DNA of 5,036 bases from an uncultured Rikenella sp. (GTDB lineage Bacteria; Bacteroidota; Bacteroidia; Bacteroidales; Rikenellaceae), in assembly GCF_910577125.1 (NCBI RefSeq), contig NZ_CAJTMN010000124.1:1-5036 (forward strand). Reading direction: 5' to 3'. Shown here piece after piece: positions 1 through 5,036 of the stretch (position 1 is its first letter; each line of letters starts with the position of its first letter). Under the pieces are notes generated by a model. The model was not told where the DNA came from. It ran no database searches and saw only the letters and a program-made list of their open reading frames with translations. Both the position numbers and the translations under genes were made by a program.

Positions 1-74
1 AAGTACCGGTCAAGGGTTGATCCAGGTCTGTCGCCCGCGTAAAGTCAGACCAAGTGCCGTTCCGTCCTCTGTCC

Positions 75-145
75 GCGCGCTGACGGAAATCTTATCCAAA
101 CGCGAAGTGCGCGTTTGGATGATTTCCTATTTCAGCGATCGCGCG
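75..145 (+). repeat. Stem-loop repeat H1
   Basis: Arms 85-91 (GGAAATC) and 94-104 (ATCCAAACGCG) pair perfectly with 110-127, giving 18 base pairs. The only interruption is an unpaired TT at 92-93 on the 5' side. The apical loop is AAGTG (105-109). Further out, GCTGA (79-83) pairs with TCAGC (132-136), and GC-alternating tracts flank both sides. This is the most nearly perfect member of the H1-H5 family. The bulge defines an orientation that all five members share. Confidence 0.75.
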
Positions 146-171
146 CGGGTGAGCTTTGTTCGCATTTCTCC

Positions 172-240
172 GCGCGCCTTGGGGAAATCTTGTTCAAACA
201 CGACTACGTGCTTGAACGATTTCCCTCCTAAGGCGTGGCG
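172..240 (+). repeat. Stem-loop repeat H2
   Basis: GGGAAATC (182-189), an unpaired TT (190-191) and GTTCAAACACG (192-202) pair with CGTGCTTGAAC (207-217) and GATTTCCC (218-225) around the loop ACTA (203-206). Only one position mismatches (A198 opposite C211). An outer helix CGCCTT (175-180) with AAGGCG (230-235) closes the structure. The lower stem GGAAATC and the TT bulge match H1, while the upper stem has a different sequence yet still pairs. Confidence 0.75.
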
Positions 241-260
241 CGCGGTGCTCACTTTGTCGC

Positions 261-326
261 GCGCCTTGGGCGATTCATTCTGTTTTGGCTCATCGCCGAA
301 ACAGTGGAATCGCATCTTTAAGCGTG
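261..326 (+). repeat. Stem-loop repeat H3
   Basis: GCGATTC (270-276) pairs with GAATCGC (307-313). An internal loop follows (ATT 277-279 opposite TG 305-306), then a 10-bp upper stem CTGTTTTGGC (280-289) with GCCGAAACAG (295-304) and the loop TCATC. One upper pair is a T-G wobble (286/298). The outer arms CGCCTT (262-267) and AAGCG (320-324) pair imperfectly. H3 is closely related to H4. Confidence 0.75.
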
Positions 327-365
327 GCACACGAGTAGTTAGAACATAATAACGGCCGCGCGCCA

Positions 366-381
366 CGACGCGAACGCGTCG
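366..381. repeat. Short perfect palindrome between H3 and repeat A1
   Basis: CGACGCG and CGCGTCG face each other across a 2-nt AA centre, giving a 7-bp inverted repeat immediately before direct repeat A1. No equivalent stands immediately before copy A2. No function can be assigned; it may simply be another folded part of the repeat array. Confidence 0.45.
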
Positions 382-386
382 GCCAA

Positions 387-454
387 GCGGGCCCCACGTC
401 CCGTGGACGGGAAATGCTGACGCATTTCCACTTTTCAGTTCAGCCCAGTTTTTC
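387..454 (+). repeat. Direct repeat A, copy 1
   Basis: This ~68-bp unit begins GCGGGCCCCACGTCCC and recurs at 698-764. The first 32 bases of the two copies are identical and the remainder differs at only a few positions. Each copy contains two consecutive hairpins: CCACG-tcc-CGTGG (394-406) and GGAAATGC-tgac-GCATTTCC (410-429). The apical loop of the second hairpin differs between copies (TGAC here, TTGC in copy 2) while the 8-bp stem is unchanged. The unit lies between stem-loops H3 and H4. Confidence 0.8.
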
Positions 455-470
455 GTGTCGTTCTCTCTCC

Positions 471-540
471 GCGCGCCTTACGCGATTCATTCTGTTTCGG
501 CTCGTCGCCGAAACAGTTGAATCGCTTCTTAAGGCGTCGG
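471..540 (+). repeat. Stem-loop repeat H4
   Basis: The architecture is that of H3. GCGATTC (482-488) pairs with GAATCGC (519-525), with an internal loop of ATT (489-491) opposite TT (517-518). The upper 10-bp stem CTGTTTCGGC (492-501) with GCCGAAACAG (507-516) is perfect, with loop TCGTC. The outer helix CGCCTT (474-479) with AAGGCG (531-536) is also perfect. Where H3 has a T-G wobble (286/298), H4 has a C-G pair (498/510), a pairing-compatible change. Confidence 0.8.
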
Positions 541-589
541 CGCGGTGCCGCTCGGCACACGAAGGCCGGCCGTGTCTACCCCAATTTCC

Positions 590-665
590 GTCGCCCGCGG
601 CAATTCTTGCCGAATTGGCTCACCGCCAATCGGCAGAATATGCCCTCTATAGCGGGGCGGGCGAC
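590..665 (+). repeat. Stem-loop repeat H5
   Basis: The outer arms GTCGCCCGC (590-598) and GCGGGCGAC (657-665) are perfectly complementary. Inside them, GGC (599-601) pairs with GCC (642-644) and ATTC (603-606) with GAAT (636-639). The upper stem GCCGAATTGGC (609-619) pairs with GCCAATCGGC (625-634) with one bulged A, around the loop TCACC (620-624). As in H1 and H2, an extra TT sits on the 5' side below the upper stem. This is the most diverged member in sequence but keeps the same layout. Confidence 0.7.
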
Positions 666-697
666 TTGTCAACAGGAGGGTACTGCGCTCGGGCCGC

Positions 698-764
698 GCG
701 GGCCCCACGTCCCGTGGACGGGAAATGCTTGCGCATTTCCACCGTTCAGCTCAGCCCAATTTTC
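698..764 (+). repeat. Direct repeat A, copy 2
   Basis: This is the second copy of the unit at 387-454, with the same two internal hairpins (705-717 and 721-740). It ends only 27 bases beyond the dsbD stop codon, so a dsbD transcript would meet this structured unit first. It is preceded at 672-685 by a 14-base string that also occurs at 2963-2976, in the end of the other repeat element in this window. Confidence 0.8.
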
Positions 765-791
765 GAACCGTTCTTTGTTCGTGTCTTGCGG

Positions 792-2906
792 CTACTGCGC
801 GTTCTGGCGGTAGGCTTGCAGGCCGGATTCCAAAAAGTTGATGAAGCCGTTTACATTCAAATCGTATGACCGAGGGGTCACCAACGGCTTCCCGTCGTTG
901 TTCAGCAGCACGTAGTAGGGCTGGGCGTTGATCCCGAAGCGTTCGATCTGGAAGGCGGCGTTGATCTTCCCTAAGGTCTTCCGCACTTTCCCGTCGGGGG
1001 TGGTCACCCAGTCGCTCTCAGGAAGCTGCTTCTTGTCGTCCACATACAGGGCGATGATCACATAGTTGTCGCGCAGCAGCTTCTGCACGGTCGGGTCGCT
1101 CCATACGTTGGCCTCCATCTCGCGGCAGTTCACGCAGCCGTGGCCGGTGAAGTCGAGAAAAACGGGTTTACCCACCGCACGGGCGTACTCCATCCCCTGT
1201 TCGTAGTCGAAGAATCCCTCCAAACCGTGCGGCAGATGTAGGAAATCGCTGTATTTCGGCGCGCCGCCTTCGATTTTCGAACGGTCGAGGGTCGATACGG
1301 TACCGGCGGCCGCTGTCGAACCGCCGTTATGGGCGGCCAGATTGAAGTCCATTGTGGAGAGGGGCGGCAGGTAGCCGCTGAGCGCCTTGAGCGGCGCGCC
1401 GAACATCCCGGGGATCAGGTAGACGACGAAGGCGAAGGTGATGATGGAGAGGAACAACCGTTTGACGCTCACGTATTTGACTTCGCTGTCGTGGGCGAAC
1501 TTCAGCTTGCCGAGCAGGTAGAGGCCCAGCAGGAAGAAGATCACGACCCAGAGGGCGATGTAGACTTCACGGTTGAGCAGCCCCCAGTGGTAGGTCTGGT
1601 CGGCGACGCTCAGGAACTTGAGACCGAGGGCCAGTTCGATAAAACCGAGGACGACCTTCACCGAATTGAGCCATCCGCCCGATTTGGGCAGGTTCTTGAG
1701 CAGCGAGGGGAAGAAGGCGAAGATGGTGAAGGGGAGTGCAAACGCTGCCGAGAAGGCGAGCATGGTGAAGATGGGTTCCCAGATCGCGCCCTGGGTCGAC
1801 TTCACGAGCACGGTTCCCACGATCGGCCCGGTGCAGGAGAAGGAGACGAGCACGAGGGTCAGGGCCATGAAAAAGACGCCCACGAGGCCCCCTTTGTCTG
1901 CCTTGGAGTCGCTCCGGTTGACGAGTTTCGAGGGCATGGTGATCTCGAAGGCGCCGAAGAACGAGGCGGCGAAGATCATGAAGATCAGGAAGAAAAGAAT
2001 GTTCGGCAGCCAATGTGTGGCCAGCCAGTTGAAGATGTCGGCGGTTACGGAGTCTCCACCCACGAAGTAGGTGATGAGGATGATGGCGGCGATCGGAAGG
2101 GTGTAGAGGGCGACGATCGAAATACCGTAAAAGGTGGCCATAAACCTCCCTTTGGCTTTGTTGTCGCTGCCTTTCAGGAAGAAGCTGACGGTCATCGGAA
2201 CCATCGGGAAGACGCAGGGGGTCAGCAAGGCGGCGAAACCCCACAGGATGGCTTCGATGATGATGGTCCAGAAGTTCTTGCTCTCGTTCCGTTCGAGCCC
2301 TTTGAAGGAGGTCTCGCCGGAAACGGCTGCGGTGTCGGCGGTCGCCTCAGGGGTCACGAAGATGGCTTCGTCGCGCACCATCTTCCCGTCAGGATCGGGG
2401 GCGGCGGGCTGATCGGTCGCTTCGGCCGGTGCAGCTTCGTCTGCCGTCGGGGTCAGGGTCAGGGTGAAGTCTTTGTCGGTGGGGGGCAGGCAGCTCTCGT
2501 CGTCGCAGGCTTGCCACTCGACGTTTCCTTTGATGGTGACGGGCTGTCCGGCGGCGATGAGCTGGGGGGAGAACTTAAAGCGTTGCACGAATTTCGCGGA
2601 ACGGGCGAAGTAGCCGATCTCCATGCCGAAAATGTCGTCGTGCACGCGGGTCGGGGCTGGGCTCTGCTGGATCCCGCCGTCGAGCGAGACGCCTGCGGGC
2701 AGGGTGAAGGTAAAGGTGGTGGCGTTCGGGCCGCCTTCATACGGCCCGATGTCGTACAGGTGCCACGGCTGGTCGATGGTGGCGGTCATCTCGGCCTGTC
2801 GGCCGGTGGCGGTGAAACGCCAGCTCACGGGCTGTTCGATCTGGGCGTGGGCTCCCGTCCCGAAAATCCCGAGGAGCAGAGTGGCAAGGGCAATTCTGAA
2901 TCTCAT
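792..2906 (-). CDS. dsbD: DsbD-type transmembrane thiol:disulfide interchange protein
   Basis: An inner-membrane reductase that passes electrons from cytoplasmic thioredoxin to periplasmic thiol proteins, in disulfide repair or cytochrome c maturation (family knowledge). The protein has 704 residues. A signal peptide (1-21, probable cleavage AHA|Q) leads to a periplasmic N-terminal DsbD-alpha-like domain (about 22-153) with Cys134 and Cys139 in WQACDDESCLPP. A low-complexity Ala/Pro/Asp/Glu linker (about 153-205) comes next. The CcdA-like membrane core (about 212-504, roughly eight helices) carries Cys231 in TPCVFPM and Cys358 in SFSCTGP. The C-terminal thioredoxin-like domain (about 550-700) has the CVNC motif at 591-594. 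These six are the only cysteines, as expected for the three-domain relay. ATG at 2906 directly precedes the signal peptide; no Shine-Dalgarno is visible. A weak -7-like TATTTACC lies at 2932-2925. Whether the partner is cytochrome c or a general oxidoreductase is not decidable here. Confidence 0.95.
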   Translation of the reverse strand: MRFRIALATLLLGIFGTGAHAQIEQPVSWRFTATGRQAEMTATIDQPWHLYDIGPYEGGPNATTFTFTLPAGVSLDGGIQQSPAPTRVHDDIFGMEIGYFARSAKFVQRFKFSPQLIAAGQPVTIKGNVEWQACDDESCLPPTDKDFTLTLTPTADEAAPAEATDQPAAPDPDGKMVRDEAIFVTPEATADTAAVSGETSFKGLERNESKNFWTIIIEAILWGFAALLTPCVFPMVPMTVSFFLKGSDNKAKGRFMATFYGISIVALYTLPIAAIILITYFVGGDSVTADIFNWLATHWLPNILFFLIFMIFAASFFGAFEITMPSKLVNRSDSKADKGGLVGVFFMALTLVLVSFSCTGPIVGTVLVKSTQGAIWEPIFTMLAFSAAFALPFTIFAFFPSLLKNLPKSGGWLNSVKVVLGFIELALGLKFLSVADQTYHWGLLNREVYIALWVVIFFLLGLYLLGKLKFAHDSEVKYVSVKRLFLSIITFAFVVYLIPGMFGAPLKALSGYLPPLSTMDFNLAAHNGGSTAAAGTVSTLDRSKIEGGAPKYSDFLHLPHGLEGFFDYEQGMEYARAVGKPVFLDFTGHGCVNCREMEANVWSDPTVQKLLRDNYVIIALYVDDKKQLPESDWVTTPDGKVRKTLGKINAAFQIERFGINAQPYYVLLNNDGKPLVTPRSYDLNVNGFINFLESGLQAYRQNAQ

Positions 2907-2962
2907 AAAACGATGTTAGGTTCTGGTAAATATGTCGTGTGCGATTTCTGTGGCTCTTTGTT

Positions 2963-3034
2963 ACAGGAGGGTACTGTTCTTTCTGTGAACAGAAAGAACC
3001 AAAGAAACTTTAGAGGATGCTTCGCATCCTAAAG
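2963..3034 (+). repeat. Left terminal hairpin module of the composite element
   Basis: The order is: leader ACAGGAGGGTACTG (2963-2976), then hairpin GTTCTTTCTG (2976-2985) with CAGAAAGAAC (2990-2999) around TGAA, then an A-rich link CCAAAGAAAC. A second hairpin follows: CTTT (3008-3011) and AGGATGC (3014-3020) pair with GCATCCT (3024-3030) and AAAG (3031-3034), with a 2-nt AG bulge and a TTC loop. Positions 2974-3022 match 4985-5033 at 46 of 49 bases. The first hairpin is not followed by a T-tract on either strand, so a canonical intrinsic terminator is unlikely. Confidence 0.75.
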
Positions 3035-3063
3035 CTGCCGGCGGCCCAACTCTCGGACTCTTC

Positions 3064-3132
3064 TTTGGGCCGGGAGTTGTAGCGCGCTATAAGGTTGAGC
3101 TCGTATTAAGCGCGCTACAACCCCGACCCAAA
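3064..3132. repeat. Central palindrome of the composite element
   Basis: The arms 3064-3088 and 3109-3132 are near-perfect inverted repeats. The inner 12 bases, TTGTAGCGCGCT (3077-3088) and AGCGCGCTACAA (3109-3120), are perfect. The outer part (TTGGGCCGGGA against TTGGGTCGGG) has one mismatch and one extra base. The 20-nt centre (3089-3108) contains GAGCTC. As single strand this would form a stem of about 23 bp. It sits roughly midway between the two terminal modules. Confidence 0.8.
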
Positions 3133-3180
3133 AGTAATCACGAAGATTGAGGACTGCGGAGCGTAAGGCGTAGCTAACTA

Positions 3181-3233
3181 AAAGTTTTTGGTGCCGCTTT
3201 TTCCAAAAAGCGGCAGTTCTATCCGGCACAAAG
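3181..3233 (-). repeat. Right terminal hairpin module of the composite element
   Basis: Read on the minus strand, the order is CTTTGT, leader GCCGGATAGAACTG, hairpin GCCGCTTTTT (3214-3205) with AAAAAGCGGC (3202-3193) around a 2-nt GG centre, then ACCAAAAACTTTT. The leader and tail match the left module and the copy at 4973 onwards, but the stem sequence is different and still perfectly paired. It lies 25 bases past the glnS stop and points in the same direction as glnS transcription. Confidence 0.7.
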
Positions 3234-3243
3234 AATGTCAGAC

Positions 3244-3263
3244 AAATAACCGTACAGTTATTT
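3244..3263 (-). terminator. Weak hairpin overlapping the glnS stop codon
   Basis: AAATAAC and GTTATTT face each other across a 6-nt loop, giving a 7-bp AT-rich stem that includes the TAA stop of glnS. On the transcript it is followed only by GUCUGAC, not a U-tract, so termination here is doubtful. The sequence may simply form a small structure at the 3' end of the message. Confidence 0.25.
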
Positions 3264-4922
3264 CGCGGCGATCTTGGCCCAGGAGTCCTTGAGGCTCACC
3301 GTTCGGTTGAAAACCGGGGAGCCCGGTTGCGAGTCGCTGTCGGCGCAAAAGTAACCGAGGCGCTCGAACTGGAACTTGTCGCCCGGGGCGGCATCTGCCA
3401 GTGACGGCTCGCAGTAGGCCTGCACGGTCTTCAGGGAGTCCGGGTTGAGGTTGTCGAGGAACGATCCGCCCTCCTGCACCTCGTCCGGGCTCTCGACGGC
3501 AAACAGGCGGTCGAAGAGCCGCACCTCGGCCGGTACGGCATGCGCGGCCGATACCCAGTGGATAATCCCTTTGACTTTCCGCCCGTCGGACGAGCCGCCG
3601 CCCAGAGACAAGGGGTCGTAGGTACAGCGCAATTCCGTGATTTCGCCTGTGGCCGGGTCTTTTACCACCTCGTCGCACCGGATGAGGTAGCCGTACCGAA
3701 GCCGCACTTCGCCGCCGGGTCTGAGACGGAAGAACTTCTTCGGCGGTTCTTCCATGAAGTCGTCGCGTTCGATGTAGACTTCCCGACCGAACGGCACGCA
3801 ACGCCGGCCGGCCGATTCGTCTTCGGGATTGTTGACGCATTCGATCTGCTCGACCTGTCCCTCGGGATAGTTGGTGATCACGACTTTCAGGGGGTTGAGC
3901 ACGGCCATCCGCCGCAGGGCGGTCTTGTTCAGGTCTTCGCGCACGCACCACTCCAGCAGGCCCAGGTCGATGACGTTGTCTCGCTTGGCCACCCCCACCT
4001 TTTCGGCGAACATCCGGATGGATTCCGGCGTATATCCGCGCCGCCGCAGGCCGCAGATGGTGGGCATCCGGGGGTCGTCCCAGCCGGAAACGTACCCCTC
4101 TTTGACGAGCTGAAGCAGCTTGCGCTTGCTCATCACGGTGTTGGTCAGGTTGAGCCGCGCGAATTCGTACTGGTGGCTGGGGAAAATTCCCAGTTGTTCG
4201 ATGAACCAGTCGTACAGCGGCCGGTGGACGTCGAATTCCAGCGTACAGATGGAGTGGGTGATGCGTTCGATGGAGTCGCTCTCGCCGTGGGCGTAGTCGT
4301 ACATCGGGTAGATGCACCATTTGTCGCCTGTCCGGTGGTGATGGGCGTGGATGATGCGGTACATGAGCGGGTCGCGCAGGAGCATGTTCGGATGGGCCAT
4401 GTCGATCTTGGCCCGCAAAACTTTCTCGCCGTCCTTGTACTTCCCGTCGCGCATCTCGGCGAACAGCCGGAGATTCTCCTCGACGCTACGATTCCGGTAA
4501 GGGCTGTCGACGCCGGGCTGGGTCACGGTTCCGCGACCCAGCCGGATCTCTTCCTGGGTCTGGTCGTCGACGTAGGCCAAGCCTTTCTTGATCAGCTCGA
4601 CGGCCCAGTCGTAAAGCTGCTCGAAATAGTCCGATGCGTAGTGCTCTTCGGCCCACTCGAACCCGAGCCACCGGATGTCTTCCTTGATGGAGTCGACGTA
4701 CTCGACGTCTTCTTTCACGGGGTTGGTGTCGTCGAACCGAAGGTTGCACTTCCCGCCGTACTTCTTGGCCATCCCGAAGTTCAAACAAATGGACTTGGCA
4801 TGACCGATGTGCAGGTAGCCGTTGGGCTCGGGGGGAAAACGGGTGTGGACGCGGGGCTCGCCGGCGGCGATCGACTGCTCGATGATCTCTTCTATGAAGT
4901 TCAACTTCTCGGTACTTTCCAT
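3258..4922 (-). CDS. glnS: Glutaminyl-tRNA synthetase (GlnRS)
   Basis: Cytosolic class I aminoacyl-tRNA synthetase that charges tRNA-Gln with glutamine using ATP. From ATG at 4922 the protein has 554 residues, the same length as E. coli GlnRS, and is collinear with it throughout. The Rossmann catalytic domain has the HIGH signature in PPEPNGYLHIGHAKS (30-44), followed by NLRFDDTNPVKED (60-72). The amino-acid/tRNA region includes KWCIYPMYD (201-209) and THSICTLEF (222-230), and the KMSKS-type loop is VMSKR (263-267). WDDPRMPTICGLRRRGYTPE (281-300) begins the helical connection. The C-terminal beta-barrels that read the anticodon run from about 340 and contain DGRKVKGIIHWVSAAHA (446-462) and PVFNRTV (536-542). 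An in-frame GTG at 4934 would add four residues (MHSP); ATG is preferred by alignment. No Shine-Dalgarno is visible. No truncation or missing motif is seen. Confidence 0.97.
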   Translation of the reverse strand: MESTEKLNFIEEIIEQSIAAGEPRVHTRFPPEPNGYLHIGHAKSICLNFGMAKKYGGKCNLRFDDTNPVKEDVEYVDSIKEDIRWLGFEWAEEHYASDYFEQLYDWAVELIKKGLAYVDDQTQEEIRLGRGTVTQPGVDSPYRNRSVEENLRLFAEMRDGKYKDGEKVLRAKIDMAHPNMLLRDPLMYRIIHAHHHRTGDKWCIYPMYDYAHGESDSIERITHSICTLEFDVHRPLYDWFIEQLGIFPSHQYEFARLNLTNTVMSKRKLLQLVKEGYVSGWDDPRMPTICGLRRRGYTPESIRMFAEKVGVAKRDNVIDLGLLEWCVREDLNKTALRRMAVLNPLKVVITNYPEGQVEQIECVNNPEDESAGRRCVPFGREVYIERDDFMEEPPKKFFRLRPGGEVRLRYGYLIRCDEVVKDPATGEITELRCTYDPLSLGGGSSDGRKVKGIIHWVSAAHAVPAEVRLFDRLFAVESPDEVQEGGSFLDNLNPDSLKTVQAYCEPSLADAAPGDKFQFERLGYFCADSDSQPGSPVFNRTVSLKDSWAKIAAK

Positions 4923-4948
4923 AGGACTGTGCACTTTGTTCTATCTTA

Positions 4949-4956
4949 CAAAGATA
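4949..4956 (-). promoter_or_regulatory. Candidate Bacteroidota -7 promoter element for glnS
   Basis: On the minus strand the bases are TATCTTTG, an exact match to the TAnnTTTG -7 consensus used by the primary sigma factor of Bacteroidota. The element ends 26 bases upstream of the ATG at 4922, leaving a short A-rich leader of about 15-25 nt. No clear TTTG-type -33 box is found at the usual distance, which lowers confidence. The terminal hairpin module at 4973-5036 lies just upstream. Confidence 0.5.
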
Positions 4957-4972
4957 TTGTTTTTGTATGTAT

Positions 4973-5036
4973 GACCGGATGGAACTGTTCTTTTTGTGAA
5001 CAAAAAGAACCAAAAAAACTTTAGAGGATGCTTGCG
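4973..5036 (+). repeat. Second copy of the terminal hairpin module, cut by the window end
   Basis: The leader ACCGGATGGAACTG (4974-4987) precedes the hairpin GTTCTTTTTG (4987-4996) with CAAAAAGAAC (5001-5010) around TGAA. CCAAAAAAACTTTAG and the 5' arm AGGATGC (5025-5031) of a second hairpin follow, and the rest is outside the window. It matches the left module of the composite element at 46 of 49 positions (4985-5033 against 2974-3022). It is oriented away from glnS, with its hairpin starting 65 bases upstream of the glnS start codon. Confidence 0.8.

Larger units (their letters stand above)
1..791. other. Gene-free, hairpin-rich intergenic region 3' of dsbD
   Basis: No open frame here looks like a protein: the short frames present are low-complexity, Arg/Ser/Pro-rich translations of the repeats and have no recognisable motif. 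The stretch instead holds five imperfect stem-loops in direct orientation (H1-H5, about 75-665), two ~68-bp direct repeats (387-454 and 698-764) and several small palindromes. These include 25-51 (GGTCTG/CAGACC arms), 366-381 (CGACGCG-aa-CGCGTCG) and 545-558 (GTGCCG-ct-CGGCAC). The ten-mer GTCGCCCGCG occurs at both 30-39 and 590-599. The region follows the dsbD stop in the direction of dsbD transcription, so it could be read as a structured 3' untranslated region. No canonical hairpin plus T-tract terminator is evident. Its left end lies outside the window. Confidence 0.7.
2956..3233. mobile_element. Putative MITE-like composite inverted-repeat element
   Basis: The outer ends are inverted copies of one module. 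The left end reads CTTTGT, then CAGGAGGGTACTG, then a 10-bp hairpin, then CCAAAGAAACTTTAG. The right end, on the minus strand, reads CTTTGT, GCCGGATAGAACTG, a 10-bp hairpin, then ACCAAAAACTTTTAG. Between them lies a large palindrome (3064-3132). There is no open frame of transposase size, so any mobility would depend on enzymes supplied elsewhere. The element fills most of the glnS-dsbD gap and begins 50 bases upstream of the dsbD start. No clear target-site duplication is seen. 'Mobile' is inferred from the inverted ends and from a further copy at 4973-5036; it could instead be a static regulatory or REP-like structure. Confidence 0.45.

Noticed and set aside
75..665. H1-H5 as integron attC sites
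   Set aside because: Bulged imperfect hairpins recall attC, but the required GTTRRRY/RYYYAAC core boxes are missing and no gene cassettes lie between the hairpins.
75..764. The repeat array as a CRISPR
   Set aside because: Repeats are long, imperfect and irregularly spaced, with no uniform 30-40 bp spacers and no cas genes in the window.
17..869. Short plus-strand frames (17-349, 414-869, 517-813) in the left intergenic region
   Set aside because: They translate the hairpin repeats and overlap one another. No motif is visible and the composition is Arg/Ser/Pro-rich, so they are unlikely to be genes.
2976..2999. The terminal hairpins (also 3193-3214 and 4987-5010) as intrinsic terminators
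   Set aside because: On neither strand is the stem followed directly by a run of T; the plus-strand copies are followed by an A-rich link. A terminator role cannot be excluded but is not supported.
1329..3032. A 567-codon open frame on the plus strand, antisense to dsbD
   Set aside because: Its translation is Gly/Glu/Asp/His-rich with no fold-like pattern. It is the expected by-product of G/C-biased third positions in the real gene on the other strand, which has full domain support.
4932..4934. GTG at 4934 as the glnS start
   Set aside because: It adds only MHSP ahead of the ATG at 4922, which gives exactly the standard family length. It would also shorten an already short leader from the candidate -7 element.
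3540..5024. A 494-codon open frame on the plus strand, antisense to glnS
   Set aside because: It is the mirror frame of a convincingly identified full-length GlnRS, has no recognisable motif, and runs into the intergenic repeat.

Overview
The window looks like GC-rich Bacteroidales chromosome, with an Alistipes/Rikenellaceae-like genome as the best guess. This rests on four things: strong G/C third-position bias in the genes, no Shine-Dalgarno sequence before either start, a Bacteroidota-style -7 hexamer region (TAnnTTTG type) upstream of the tRNA synthetase, and intergenic spaces filled with repeated hairpin elements. The genus is inferred, not shown.

Layout, left to right. Positions 1-791 hold no convincing gene. 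They carry an array of five related imperfect stem-loops (H1-H5) and two copies of a ~68-bp direct repeat (A1, A2), all lying 3' of the dsbD gene. Positions 792-2906 (minus strand) encode a complete 704-residue DsbD-type transmembrane thiol:disulfide reductase. Positions 2907-3257 are intergenic and mostly filled by a ~278-bp inverted-repeat composite element (about 2956-3233) with a large central palindrome. Positions 3258-4922 (minus strand) encode glutaminyl-tRNA synthetase, 554 residues, full length. Positions 4923-5036 carry the likely glnS promoter, then another copy of the terminal hairpin module of the composite element, cut by the window edge.

The two genes are both read leftwards but are separated by 351 bp of repeat-rich DNA and have unrelated roles: cytosolic translation, and export of reducing power to the periplasm. 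There is no strong reason to call them one operon.

The most interesting material is non-coding. Two copies of the terminal hairpin module match at 46 of 49 positions, and two of the three differences form one compensatory base-pair change. The H1-H5 stems keep their architecture (5' bulge or internal loop, 4-5 nt apical loop) while the stem sequence changes. Both patterns suggest that the folded structure is under selection, or is what the element needs in order to spread.
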